A DNA stretch of 64,000 nt from contig CM070584.1 in NCBI GenBank assembly GCA_036346355.1, positions 27,622,039-27,686,038 of the forward strand, read 5' to 3'. Source of the stretch: Rhipidocladum racemiflorum (taxonomy: Eukaryota; Streptophyta; Magnoliopsida; Poales; Poaceae). The notes under the pieces are model-generated. The model saw only the letters and a program-made list of their open reading frames with translations. It searched no databases and was not told where the DNA came from. A program made the translations under genes and the position numbers. Below, in pieces: positions 37,214-50,317 of this stretch. Position 1 is the stretch's first letter. Each line of letters starts with the position of its first letter.

Positions 37214-39023
37214 GGATTCGACCTCGAATCCGAAGAACACCAAGAACAAAAATAAAGTCCCTACGGGACAAGAACTTCTGTGCAATAAAGGCAACCACAC
37301 AAAAACTCAATCCGAATCAAACGACAAACAAACTCCCAAAACCAATACTTAGCGAGAAACAGTTGACTTAGCCCAGCTAAGTGCAGTCTCTCACGGTTCC
37401 ACATTTCCTTCCAATTCCCCATCCGAAAACCTCGATTTCACCCACTAAAGGGCTCAATCGAAAAATACGAAATACGACCAAAACCCCACATCAAACATTT
37501 CATACTACTATCGCAAACAACCTGTCTACCGCATTTCATTAAACTCAATAAGACACAATCAAGGCGAGTCGTATTTCTTTAACCACCGCTCGACCACCAA
37601 AATCACTAATGGTATCTGATTGAATGACTAGGGTCTGCAACGTGGACCCCCCAAGAACCCAGAAAACATTGATTCCCAACTCTTCCAATCGATTGACCTT
37701 TAAATCGAAAGGACCATTACTAAGAAATATCATCAAAAGCTACAACTCATTAAGGAACAACTTCCTTTCCAACTCACAAACCATGATACATTTTTACTCC
37801 ATCCTCTCCCAAGCATATCTCATCCCCAGAGACATGTAGCTAAAACAGATGTTCACGACCGAACACCTTACATCAATTACCATCCCCTTCTTCGCAACCA
37901 ATGATACTCTCAAAAGATTTGAACCAACATCACAACTTCCATCATGGTCCACCTTTCAACTCACAATCAAAGTTTTACACCTGGCCCAAGCTATGGCCGC
38001 CACTCACTACCAAATCCCAATTGATGTTTTTCCCAAGAGGGTGTCGCCCTCAAAATCTTTTCACGCAAGCAACCAAAGCCCAAGAGTATAAATCTGTATT
38101 ATACTCAATCATAAACCATGAACACTCCTATTCTTATCGTTCTCTGGAAATGCAAAAACGTACAATTCATTTGAACCCAATTGATCCACTTGCATCGATT
38201 CGAAACCAATGCGCAAACCTACACTTTGGAGAGAATTTGACCACACCCAAATAACATTCAAAAAAAATTTCCTAAGCCAAGACGCAAAGGAAACACAAAT
38301 CTCCTACTCCACAACCAAAATACCAAAAATTCTTCATTCTTTATTTTCATACTAGAAAAAAATGGAGAACTCGATTCATGACATGAATGCACACTTTTCA
38401 AGAGCACTCCGGATTAGTCATATATTCATATATGACTTTCTCACCGACTTGGCTCATTGACTCTTTTATGTTTAAATATACATAAACGATGTTATGTTTC
38501 CTTTTCACCATTCATTCATCATGTAACAACAGTATCGAATAGTCATTCACCAAACGACTTCTTCCTCGGTATCACATGATTGAAACACAAATAACATCGG
38601 TGGTTGCGAAAATTCATATAAACTATGACGGCAACACCGTTAACAAGAAAACACCACATCATATCATAACCCACCAACAATTGAATGCTAATTTTTGCAA
38701 AACCTCGCATTCTAACCAAAATCAACATTTTGGAAAAGAACATTGACTCCAAAGTCAAACATCTGCACACACAACCGCCACAAATTTTCTCAAAAAGTAA
38801 GGGAAACTCATTTCCAAAAAGGAAACATTTCACTAACAAAGTCACTTATGAAACATTCATAAAATCCACCTTTTGAAGCACTTGCAAACACCACATACAT
38901 TTTCCAAATAACTCCAACTCTAGCCAAATAGAGTTACAAATTAAATCTCAAGAATTTCCAACACAACCCACTATGTCCATCTGCTTCCTACCAAAGATCA
39001 TTTTAATGTGAACGCGAAGGAGC
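37214..39023 (-). other. Element C internal DNA, first block, no gene seen
   Basis: It begins GGATTCGACCTCGAATC like the same position in element A. No retroviral domain appears in any frame. Around 38,403-38,450 there is a piece resembling the LTR motif CCGGATTAGTCATA with CTTTCTCACCGAC, so LTR-derived DNA has entered the internal region. Confidence 0.7.
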
Positions 39024-39028
39024 GTGAT

Positions 39029-42000
39029 TGTAACACCCCAAAATTTTGCTTTTCATAAATTCATGTGTGATTTGGCACTTTGGTGGATTTTTGGAATTTT
39101 CTGGAATTTATTTGGATTTATTTGGAATTTATTTGAATTTATTCCATTTTGAAATAATTAAAGAATTAAATTTTGCAAATAAATTTTTGTTGGAAATATT
39201 TTATTTGAGTCCCAAATACCCTAAAATATTTTCCAGAATTTTTCTGGAATTTTTCTGAGTCTTTTGCTATTTTTAATGAATTAAATGAATTTCTGGAAAT
39301 TATTTTAAATATTAAATCGCTGGAAAATCGAACCGAGTCGGTTACTGTTCATCCGACCGAGCCCGAGTCAGACTCGAGTTCGAGTCCGACCCGAGCCACG
39401 TGATCCGGTCGAACCTTGATCGATCCGAACCGCTGGATCGAAATCCAACGATCGAATTTGGCCGCGCCGATCCAACCGGATCCGTCCGGATCCGCTGCGC
39501 CCGGGAAATCTGGGCCGTTGAGCGGACGCGTGGACGGCCGTGATTGGCGTCGTCTTCCGGATCGAGCCGGACTCGCCGCCGCCGCGTCCGGTTAGGTTTC
39601 CGTTTTGTGCACGCATGCCGAGGCCATTTAAGGCATGGGTCATCGCCCAAGGACCGCCGTTTGTGTGCGCACCTGTTGCCCTAGTTTCCAACGCCCAAGC
39701 CGCCGCCGTCGCCTCACGATTTCTCGCCGAAGTTTGGGGTGTGCTGCCGCGGTTTTCCTTCGTTTCCGGCGCCGTTCGTCATCCTCCGCCGTGTTCGAGC
39801 CCGGGCCTGAGAACCTCGCGTCAAGGCGCACCTATTGGGTGCACTCACTTGGCCGGAGACGCCCCGAAGCGCCGTTCGTGTGGTCGCCGTCCTCGGCCGG
39901 CCGGCACGCGCCGCGCGTGCCATCGTCGTCATGGAAGCTCGGTGAACCGTTGGATCAAGATCCAACGCACGCAGGTGAGGCCACGCCGCCTGCTATCGTT
40001 CCCGCCCTCGATTAGGTTTCAACCGCTAGATTTAGATCGCATTTACCGAGGTTAGTTGCTTTGTAGCTTTAGGGTTAGATCTCGACCGTCCGATCTAGAT
40101 CGAACGCCCGCATCGACGGTGGCCGATTTGGAACGCGTAAATCCTAGATCTAATCGCGCCGTTGATTTTCAAATCAACGGCACGATCGAGCCACGTGTGC
40201 CTAGCCATGCCACAGCGTGAGCGTGTCTCGACACGCGGGCCCGCATGTCGCCCGACCAAATCGCACCATGACGCCACGCCGACGCCATGGTGGGCTCAAG
40301 ATGTCGCCGCCGTCCCAGCCGAGCGCCGACGCCAAGAATGACGCCACAACGGGTCCCACCGTCGCTGTGGCCGAGCCTCGCCGACGCCGATGGACGCTAC
40401 CCGAGGGGACCCACATGTCAGTGACACGTGGAGCCGTGGACCGAGTCCACGGTAGACCCAAACCGAGCGTGGACCGAGTCCATGGACCGGCTGACGTCAG
40501 CCAACCAATCAGAGACTGCCACGTGTCCAGGCTGACGCAATAATTAATTTCCGAAAAAGAAAATGATTTATTAATTCGAAATAATGATTTCAGATTTTGC
40601 TTCAAACTTCAAACGCTTATAACTTTTGCGTTTCAACTCCGATTTGATTGATTTAAATTTCTAAATTTGTATAAAATTGAGATCTACCTAAATATGAATT
40701 TTATTTAATTTTTGGACTAAAGTTTTTCTCTGTAAAATTATTTAATTGATTATTTAAACTTTAAATAATCATAACTTTTGCGTTTTAACTCCAAATTTGA
40801 CGATTCCAGTTTCTAAAAATTCATAAAATTATGTTCTCTCTGTTTATGGATTTTATTTGGATGTTTGGACACTTTTTGCCTATTGTTTATTTGTGTATTT
40901 GCTATTTGCACGCTTTACGAGTAGACGTTGAAGTCTTGGGAAGGATTCGAAGGAGAAGTATTGACTCAGGATCCAACTCAAGACCAAGAACAAGTACTTT
41001 TTGAAGGCAAGTTGTGCTTTGACCATGTTGATCCTATTTTGAAATCTATTTTGATTTAACCTATTGCATGCTAGTTCAATTAGAAAAATACTTTATTTAA
41101 ATATGGGGGTTAGATAAATACCAATTTGCTGTATGACACCTTGATTATTTAAATATGTGCCATGACCCTTGTCACCCTAGTTGTGGATTACTAGTTGGAC
41201 ATTATTAAATTGCCAACATGGGTTTTAGACCGTTGTAGTAAACTGCTTAGACCTGCTACGTGCTCATGACATGATTTTGGACAATCAAATGTTAATATTG
41301 ACTTAATGATACATTGAACCCGTTTTGGAAAAGTATCATGTGATGTTGATGGCACGTGGTGCATGGTAATCAACTGGGGTTTGATAAATAGTTTTTCGAC
41401 CGGGGCATGTGGCAAGAATAATCAGGTGGGCCAGTTGTGGCATTGGGGATGTTGATTTGGTTCTTCGGGTAGTCTTGCCCTGGTCACCCTAAGGACTTAA
41501 CCTTGCAAGCCTTTGAACTGGGTCTAACGTGCAACCACATGTCTGTAATGGGACGGACCTAGTTGACTAAGTTGCTAATAACGTACCTGTGGGACCTCAG
41601 GAGGTCAACTACACCCTTTGTGTAAGTTGTACGGGGGAGCGTACCGGGGCTGAGGCCGGGTACCCATCTAATGGTTGATTGGCCTAAACTTCGCCTTAGC
41701 TAAGGGAAGGGTTAGTGTGCAATAACCGGGGAGGACCACTTGTATTGTTAGAAGTTTCCGAAAGACTTTGTTACGGGAACTCGCCTTTGTGGTGTTTGAC
41801 TGTATCTTGTGGGTAAAGTGCATAACCTCTGCAGAGTGTAGAATCTATTCGGATAGCCGTGTCCGCGGTATTGGACATCGCTCGGGAATTACAGTCAAGG
41901 GTTAGATTTTCTCAAAAATAACTTTGGTTTGAAAGGTTGGGTTGGATTAATAATGATGTTGATGGAAATGTGGTTTAGGATGGGAAAGATGTTTACTAAA

Positions 42001-42544
42001 CTTCTTGAAAAGTTATTTATGCTTTACTTGTTTCTACTGCTTTCGAATCTACTTATACTACTTGTCAAATGTCAAGCATCGCAAATATACCTTGAGCTAT
42101 TCCTTTGTACCAAGCCATGCATATAGTATATTAGCTTGCATTCTGTGCATGACTTGCTGAGTACCAAGTACTCACCCTTGCCACCCTACAACACCAGTTG
42201 AAGAGGATATTACACCAGCTTTGGAGGAGGAGCTCCAAGAGGAACCGTCTACTTAGGGAAGCGAGCCCAGTCAGTTGCCTGTGGTATACTGGATGGCGCC
42301 ACGAAGTTATTTGATTTTCCGCTGCTATTATTTTTCTCTGAATAAGTTTCGCCCTGCGAGGCATACATTTGTAACTTGACCATAAGGTCGAGTAACCAGT
42401 TTGACTATTTAAATAAAGTACTTTGTTAGTATCGAGTGGTATGATTGTGATATTTACCGATGTTAAGACTGTGTGCACTAGCGCGTTCCTGGACTAGTGC
42501 TGAATACACAGAGGGTCCGGATTTGCAAATTCGGGGTCCCGACA
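39029..42544 (+). mobile_element. Solo LTR of the element B family (3,516 bp)
   Basis: It is flanked by the perfect 5-bp duplication GTGAT (39,024-39,028 and 42,545-42,549). It starts TGTAACACCCCAAAA and ends GGGGTCCCGACA, full length compared with the LTRs of element B, and diverged mostly in the GC-rich part. No internal sequence is attached, so it arose by recombination between the two LTRs. Confidence 0.95.
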
Positions 42545-42549
42545 GTGAT

Positions 42550-44144
42550 CCACTCAAAACTTTTGCGTGTGAATCCATATTCATAGCACAAACTAAACAA
42601 ATTAGCCAAAACCAAATATTAGCACCAGTCACTACGAGTTTTAGGGAAAACTCTGAAACACAACATAAGGAACACCTTGACCGAAAGTATTCAACCCAAA
42701 TAGCAAACAACCAAACCAGTCCAAAAGGTTTAACACAAGCTCAGCATGAATCCCACCATATCTAGTATTCCGGTACAAATTACCTTTTTTTTTACTCATC
42801 GAGAAGGCCCCTCAGGATACAACAAAAACTACAAAACAATTTCTTGCTCTTATTACCTTTCCCAATACTTATAAATAAAGTTTATGATGCTTATCAAAAG
42901 ACATCCAACCAAGACTACGTCAACATGATCCCCACAGACCAACATTTCATAATACATCAAATTCTAAGTTTAAGACATAGTACTTCAACAAATATTTTTG
43001 CATGATCAACCTATCACTTTTATACTATCCATACATCAACTTCTCGACAATCGAAACTTACTCAATCAATAAATGACTTCAACACATAAATGTTATCTCC
43101 ACAAGACAAAATTCATAAGTATGATTTTAAAATATACGTTTGTTAAGGATAAAATCTTACGTCCTGATAATTAACCATGGTTCACTCCATCACAACACAT
43201 TACAATTTCCTCCATTTTAACCATGGTTTTCAACAAGTAACCCAAAAAATTACCACCACTACTAAGTCATCAATATCAACAATTTGCATAATCCTAAAAA
43301 CAACCGCATTGCTTTTAGTTACCCTATACATAGATTTTAACAAAGTTGCCACTACACAACATTCTTCAACTATTAAAATAAATTTAATGAGTTAGACCAT
43401 CCCAAAGCTCTTAACAACATCATCAAACAACAGATCTATGTCTTCTCAATTGACAACTGTATTAGCATTTCAAGAACACAACTATGTACTTCCAATTATA
43501 CTAATAATTTGCAACAACATAAATAACAACTCTAATCAACTTCCAAGTTAAGGTCACCAACCAACACGGCTAAATTTCTGTACTAACATGTTAAGTTAGA
43601 ACATCTTTAAACAACCAACCAACTTTCTATAACATTTACATCATCTCGATATTCCAACTGCGCCTCAATATTTTAGAGCTTTAGACATTGTCAATGGTCA
43701 TGTGCATTTAAGATAAAGCAATAGATTCTAAGCATGTACATTAACATCTTTAATCATTCTCGCTATAGAATAATCTACAACACAAGACATTTATTTAATT
43801 TTAAGCTAAAGATAACAAATACATTTAATTGATTCAACTCATAAATTAACTTAGAAGTACATTATTTCCATAAACCACATTGTTACATACTACATAACAT
43901 GCTAAACAATAATTCTCACTAATGACAAATGATTTCAGTCAAAAGACTACTTACTTTGTTTGCAGCATTTTCTTTTAAAAACTCAACCAAAATTCACCGA
44001 GAAACTTGACTCTGAAAGTTGCAATGGGACATGACTCACACTTGATCATGCAAAAGATCTCCAAAACACATTTCAATCAAAAAGATTCCCACAGGAGGGA
44101 ACCAAGCGATCATGTAATCTTTTTCTGATAAAGGCACAAAACAT
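42550..44144 (-). other. Element C internal DNA, second block, no gene seen
   Basis: This is an AT-rich stretch without supported coding sequence or recognisable repeats. Confidence 0.6.
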
Positions 44145-44149
44145 AATTC

Positions 44150-46353
44150 TGTAACACCCCGGCATCTAGCATGCCTGAATGCTACCAAACATAGGCTAAA
44201 CAACATCTAAATACCATAAATTAAGATAAATTACAGCAAAGGAGTAAATGCTAAAACCGAACATTTCGGCAGCATCTCCTTTGTTTTTCCATGAATTGAA
44301 ACAACAACAATCTTAACATATCAAGATAGCATAAAGAACGATAGTAATAACGTGACAAAACAGGAATTTCAGCCATCATATAGCTAAGGATATAAGCCTA
44401 TCCATCTCATGTCAAATATGGACTAATCATTTACTCATGGCAACCAACAAAGCATCAAAACCACAGTTTAGTTCAGTGAATTAACCATCACAATTAAAGG
44501 AAGGAACATGTCATTGTTTAAATGTGTGATGCTAAGTGATGACGTGTGACTAGCCCCCTTTCCCGCATGCCGATTTCATGGTACCTAAGAAAAACAACAT
44601 AAACACAAGCGTGAGTTCATCACTCAGCAAGTATATTGCAATGGAACAAAAAAATACATTCCAATACCTTCATCACCACTTTTCACATACAACATCATAA
44701 ACATCTCATATTCAAAGTGTATGCATCTCATTGACATCATCATATATCATCATCATATAACATCATCATATAATGCAATGCAAATGTCTCCTGGAAGCAT
44801 ATACCGGTATTGATGAGTGCACACCCGTCAGCGTGCACCCTCTTCCCCCTTCCATCCCGTAGATGGAGGGTGCCTACGCATCGCTTCCACTCACCGCGGT
44901 GGATGGAATCACGATGTAGGTCTTACTCAATGGCGCTCCGGATTAGTCATAACGTTCTCACCGACCTTACCGGACTAGTTATGACTTTCTCACCGACCAG
45001 GCCATCTCTCATGCCATGTATGCAAACATGCCATAAACATAAACAACTTGCGCATAACTGAATTAAGCATAACATGGCATCATAATAACCAATTTCATCA
45101 TATCATGGGCAATCAATGCACATGGCAAGGTATCATAACATATAAACCATTTGCATCTAGTCAATATTAGCATCATACAACCCGATACCCATTCCAATAG
45201 ACTTGCCTCAACCACGGGCGACGGATTGACGAGAAGTAGAGGGCACTCCCGGGGTCACACCACCTGTACATAGGTACCACACACTCAAAATCATGCCCAC
45301 AAAACAATACGCAAACACTCTTCTTCCCCGACTTCGCAAACTACTCGCAAAACCCAAAAACAGAGGTTCTGTCCCGTCGGGATAGCAGACTTCCAACGAG
45401 CATAACTTGAGTTCTAAGACTCCGAATCGATTAAACGAGTACATCATCGCGTAGCTTAGGAAATTTCCTAACTTTTTCTAAGTATATGGAAAAACTGATT
45501 CGGCTTCTAAAGTGGTTTAATCTACAGAATACCGTGATCTGTTCCAATCTCGTCACAGTTTTGAATACGTTCGGTAAAACGAGCATAACTTTCAAACGGC
45601 TTATCGGAATTAAGCATTATTTACGTCCAATTAAAGGTATTTCAATTACCTACAACTTATTCGACAGGCGGACGACCAAATTCCGACTCTAAATTTGCAA
45701 AAACTCAAACCCTAGATCGACTGCACAATCTGCCCGAAACAGAGAACGTGGCAAACTCTAGATTTCATCTAATCTACCCAATCACAGCACCACCAATTGA
45801 TCTAAAAACATGATATCAACCCCTAGAACAGTACCTAGACCAACCCCAAGGATTTCCCTAGCCATACCTTCGCCCGACGAACGAAGATCCGACGAATCTC
45901 CTCTCGGTTCACGCGATCTCCTTCCTCGCTCCAAATCCACCGGATCTCCTCGTCGCAGAGCGCTTCAATGGACGGATTAGCGGGTGGTGAGGTGGAGAAC
46001 TCCCCTACGGGCAGCAAGGAAGGTGGAGAGGGGAGGGGAGAGGTGCAAGGGGAGGGGGAGTAGGCGCAAGGGGTGGGGGAGGATGCGCAAGGGGTGGCGG
46101 CTTGGAGGGAGGGGCGCAAGGGGACTAGGGGGGCGCATGGGGGGTGGGAACCCTAGGGTTGGCAGGATTTTCCCCCCACATGGGCCAAATACCCCCCACC
46201 AACGGCCCATTTACTTCCCCCAAGGCCCAAACTAGCTCCCAAAAGGCCCAAACTCCCCTAGAGAGGCCCAAACACACGGAAAACAGCCCGAATCACGATA
46301 TAAAGTCGTATCGTAATGCCGAAATCTAAAATGTCACATTCCGTAATGTCACA
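44150..46353 (-). mobile_element. Solo LTR of the element A family (2,204 bp)
   Basis: It is flanked by the perfect duplication AATTC (44,145-44,149 and 46,354-46,358). It starts TGTAACACCCCGGCATC and ends AATGTCACA. It is about the same length as the reconstructed A LTR (about 2,200 bp) and has the same islands. Confidence 0.94.
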
Positions 46354-46358
46354 AATTC

Positions 46359-47167
46359 GACACATCTTAAGTTCTTGCACACAACTTCAAGAACTTCTTT
46401 TAAACTCAGAGTAAGACACGCAAGAACAAAACGATACTTTTCTTTGCAAAGCAACCAACAAAATCGGTGTCAAAGCCAAAAAGGCGACTAAAAAGGCGCA
46501 ACACTAGATTCTTTTTCTTCGTCTTCAACCAAGGAAGACAAAACCACAAACTGCTGGAGGATCAATCCGCAAAAACACAATACCAAACACTTTTCCTTTG
46601 ATTTCAATCAACTAAAACCAAGAAAACCAACCAATACCGATCGTCAGAACAGTAAAGAAAAATCCGAAGGAATCTAGCACCAAACTCTTCTATTTGACTC
46701 CAGTCACTACCCGATCTACGATAGAAAAAGGTAAGCACTCTTCCCCACAGGGGTTAATAGTTCTTCAGTGATGGCTCTAACCAGCCACATCATCAAACCA
46801 CAACCTTACTAAGAACAAAAAAAGTGACCGAAACCCTTCGGCACCAAAACCCCCTTAACACGATAACAAGAACAATTCAATCAATTCTCTCATAAACATA
46901 GCAGCATACATTAGTAAATGTAGCATTCAACAACAAGGCTTAAATACAACATTTAAGCGTAAGCAACGATACCCATACCTTTTCCTACTATGCATCCATG
47001 TGTGTCAAATTTTAAATTAGTTATTCCACTTACACATGTTTTAATGTTGCTCTCCTATGGCAAAATTTTAAGTATAACCTAAGCCATGTTTCTAGGTTAT
47101 CCCACATCAAAATTTTACTTGAACCTATGGTAATTCACTAAGTTCAAGCACCACGGACATGAAGCCC
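46359..47167 (-). other. Element C leader region
   Basis: The part 46,990-47,130 is clearly related to the leader of element A at 19,604-19,745 (GTGTCAAATTTTA, ATGTTGCT, CCTAAGCCATGTTTCTA). This supports common descent of A and C. No gene is seen. Confidence 0.75.
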
Positions 47168-47179
47168 GCTCTGATACCA
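47168..47179 (-). other. Primer-binding site of element C
   Basis: The minus strand reads TGGTATCAGAGC exactly, two bases from the LTR start at 47,182, as in element A. Confidence 0.92.
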
Positions 47180-47181
47180 AC

Positions 47182-48506
47182 TGTAACACCCTGGCACCTA
47201 CTATGCCGCGAAAGTCACCCAAACGATACTAGAAGCAATCAATAAGACATAATTATCAAAAAATTACAGCAACTACGCTAAATGCTTTAATCGAAATTTC
47301 GGCAGCATCTCCTTTGTTTTTCCATGATTTGAAGCAGCAGCAACATTATCATATGATATAACATAATAAAAGACATCTAAAACAACAATAACAGGTGATA
47401 TAGCAACAGCTTAAGTCTAGAATAATGAATTCAACCAGTCCATGAGCTAACACGAAGTAAACGATGTAATTAAGCACACAATCAAGCCATACTCCCAGTT
47501 TCATCGCACCAAACTTATTATCACATATCCGAATGGTAAAATTGTCTAAATGTGTGGAACTACGTGATGAAGTGCAGCCAAGCCCCTTTCCCGCATGACG
47601 GTCTCATGGTACCTAAAAACATCATAAAACACAAGCATGAGTTCATCACTCAGCAAGCATATTGCAATCATAAAACCCGAAAACAGAGAATCTGTCCCAT
47701 CGGGATAGCGGGCTTCCAACTAGCATAACTTGAGTTCTAAAACACCAAATCAAGTAAACGATTACATTTTCTCGAATATTAGAAAATTTCCTAGCTTTTT
47801 CTAAGTATTCGTGAAGACTAAATCGGCCTCGAAAATTGTCTAATCTACATATGAACACAATCTGTCCCGATCACGTTACAGATTTGACAACGTTCAGTAA
47901 AATAGCCATAACTTTTAAATGGCTGATCGGAATTTTGCATTATTGGTACCCACTGAAAGGTAATTAAATTATCTACAACTTCTGTAACAGCCAGCCGATC
48001 AGAAAACGCCTCTAAAATTTCCAAAACTCAAACCCTATATCAGGGTGCAAATCTGCCTGAGGACAGAACGTGGGACAGCATTGCAAATCTCCTAATCTCA
48101 TCTAGGAACAACACCTAATCATGGATCTTAGGCATGGAATCTCCCTTCTAACCAGCACCTACACCCTAAAACCAAGATCCCCGGGGCTTACCTCTTCTTG
48201 GCGAGACACCCGACCGACGAACTTTGCCTTCTCGCGGCCCGATCTCCCCTCCGATCACCGGGAACACCGGATCTCCTTGGACGAAGAGCTCCCGGACATT
48301 GAGATCGGAGTGTCTACGAGGAGGAGGAGCTAGGGCTGGCTAGGGGTGGGGAGGAGAGGGAGGGGCAAGGCGATGGGGTGCCATGGGGGAAGGGGGGAGG
48401 AGGAGAGGGAGGTGGCAGCTAGGGTGGTGGGAGGAGGTGGGGCGCATGGGGGGAGGGCTTGGGGCGCCCTAGGGCAGGTTGGCTGCCCCCTCCTCCCCAC
48501 ATGGGC
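47182..48506 (-). repeat. 5' LTR of element C, left part, with internal deletion
   Basis: Compared with the left LTR, about 670 bases (corresponding to roughly 35,500-36,168) are missing at 47,668. The part lost holds the hairpin and the TCCCGGGGTCAC island. It is interrupted at 48,506 by a copia-type solo LTR. Confidence 0.9.
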
Positions 48507-48840
48507 TGAAAGTGCATCTAGGCCCCTTAATTTGGTTTTGTGTGATTAATGACAAACGATTAAAGAATCTAACGTGTTTAACCAGTCCATGAACAGGTAA
48601 AAGGTTCGAAAAGAGATCATCTATGGCCATCCGGTACCCTCAAATTTTATAGAGTAAGAAAAACGGCATCTACGATTGTAATTTCAATTTGTTGAGTCAT
48701 AGGTTTGCCGTACTATTAAGAGGGGTGCATTGGTGTTGGTCTAGAGATGGTCACATTGCTCAGATGAATGTTGTTTAGCCTCTCAAAGTATGCTTCAGTG
48801 TCCACACTCGCTTCGGAATGAAGTTGTTTTCTAGTTCCTA

Positions 48841-49346
48841 TCGGATGTTCCGATGTTAGTTCGGACATTCCGATTGTTCAGACATTCCGAAGTGTAGTTG
48901 TGCTTTAGTCCGTTGTGTGTTACAAGGTTCGGACATTCCGATGTGTTATCTTCGGATGTTCCGATGCTTGTTGGTTTTTGGTTTGGGAGCTCTCTGTTTT
49001 CGTCGGATGTTCCGATCCTGGGTATCGGAAGGTCCGATCTGTGCCGTCTTGTAAAGGGTGCTCTCTGTCGAGTTCGGACTGTCCGAAGTGCTCACTTCGG
49101 AAGTTCCGAAGTAGTTATTTTCCAGTTTGGGAGCTCTTTGTTTGTTTCGGATGTTCTGATATCTAAATCGGACATTCCGATGTGGACTTAGTTTGTTTAA
49201 GTTGGGTTCCCTCTCTGGGTATCATCGGATGTTCCGATGTTGAGATCGGACATTCCGATGCACATAGTTTTCGACCGTTGGAAGCTTTCCAAGTCTGGTA
49301 GTTTGCACACATCGGATGTTCCGAAGTTTGTATCGGACATTCCGAT
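48841..49346. repeat. Array of about 15 palindromes in the U3 of the copia-type solo LTR
   Basis: Units have the form TCGGA-NNT-TCCGA (13 bp) and are often followed by TG or AG. Two versions dominate: TCGGATGTTCCGA and TCGGACATTCCGA, frequently alternating. Spacing is irregular (about 20-60 bp). A few units have one arm mutated. Confidence 0.9.
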
Positions 49347-49389
49347 GTGGGGCTGAGTGCGGGGGTAACAGCTAGTTTTGAACCAAAAC

Positions 49390-49397
49390 TATAAATA
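49390..49397 (+). promoter_or_regulatory. TATA box of the copia-type solo LTR
   Basis: TATAAATA lies 44 bp after the last palindrome of the U3 array, followed by a C-rich stretch suitable for a start site. Confidence 0.6.
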
Positions 49398-49992
49398 CCT
49401 CCCTCCCCCTCCTTTGGAGGGTTACACACTTACTTGGGTTGAACTCTTGAGTTTCTTGAGCACTTTCTAGAGCAATCTTGAGCCATCCTCCTCCTTGATC
49501 TTAGGGATCATCTAGTGAGTGAGGTTTTGTGAAGTGTGGTTGTGAGATTAGAACAAAGCTTTCATTCATCTTGAGCAAATAGAGAACCACTCCAAGATCA
49601 AGAATCAAGTGCATTCATTTCTCTTGGAGGTTGAAGGACTCCTAGACGGCTAGGCGTCGCTCACGAGCTCCCGACGATTGTGGGACGCCTTGAGAAGTTT
49701 GTGAAGGCCGGCTCCGCCTCCGTAAGGAAAGGATCCAATAGTGGAACCAAGTCTCAAGTGTGACCTAGGTTTGGGAGGAAAGGGTTGGAAGAGACCCGGC
49801 TCTTTGGAAGCCTCCTCAACGGAGACGTACGATCCCCTCAAGGATCCGAACTCCGGGAAACAAATTATTGTGTTCTCTCTTGTCACTTAATGCTTGACTA
49901 GTTTTGTTAATTTACTTTGGTGCAATTCTTAGTAGTCTAGAGCTAGCTGTTAAATTGCTTGTCCTAAACTCATTCCTATTCCTTCAGTGCTA

Positions 49993-50064
49993 ATCGGATA
50001 TTCCGAAGTAATTACGGAAGTTCCGAAGTTATCGGAAGTTCCGATATTGGATCGGAATATCCGA
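49993..50064. repeat. Second palindrome cluster near the 3' end of the copia-type solo LTR
   Basis: Four further units of the TCGGA...TCCGA type (TCGGATATTCCGA, CGGAAGTTCCG, TCGGAAGTTCCGA, TCGGAATATCCGA) lie in the presumed U5 end. Confidence 0.85.
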
Positions 50065-50136
50065 CTCTTTTTCGCTGCATTAAATTTTTTAATTAGCCTA
50101 TTCACCCCCCCTCTAGGAAATTATCACACCTTTTCA

Positions 50137-50317
50137 TGGGCCCAGAAGCCTCCACCTGGCCCGAAAAGATCCCCCCAAGGCCCAAGTTTCCCCGGAAAGG
50201 CCCCAAACACCCGAAAACGGCCCGAAAACGCGATATAAAGTCGTACCGAAAGCCGGATTCTATATTGTCGCATTTTATAACGTCACATTCTCTATTGTCA
50301 CATCCTATGATGTCACA
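50137..50317 (-). repeat. 5' LTR of element C, right part
   Basis: It resumes with the duplicated TGGGC and ends GATGTCACA at 50,317. It matches 37,013-37,196. Confidence 0.92.

Larger units (their letters stand above)
48507..50136 (+). mobile_element. Solo LTR of a copia-type element (1,630 bp)
   Basis: It is flanked by the duplication TGGGC (48,502-48,506 and 50,137-50,141). It starts TGAAAGTGCATCTAGGCCCC and ends CTTTTCA, with TTCACCCCCCCTCTAGG near the end. This beginning and end are typical of grass SIRE/Maximus-like copia LTRs (recalled, not searched). It has a TATA box at 49,390-49,397 and two palindrome arrays. Confidence 0.9.
35013..50317 (-). mobile_element. Element C: non-autonomous Ty3/gypsy-type element with three nested solo LTRs
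   Basis: The left LTR is 35,013-37,196. The right LTR is 47,182-48,506 continued at 50,142-50,317. Flanks AGGAG (35,008-35,012) and TGGAG (50,318-50,322) are a target duplication with one mismatch. Sense is minus. After removing three solo LTRs, about 4.3 kb of internal DNA remains without any recognisable gag or pol. LTR ends, primer-binding site, the DNA next to the polypurine tract and a leader segment resemble element A, so it is probably mobilised by A-type proteins (inference). Confidence 0.88.

Noticed and set aside
37849..38254. Open frames of 80-117 codons in element C
   Set aside because: They have no retroviral motif and lie in low-complexity AC-rich sequence; they look like chance frames.
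48841..49346. Heat-shock element array (GAANNTTC)
   Set aside because: The palindrome TCGGANNTTCCGA has the wrong half-sites and spacing for most units.
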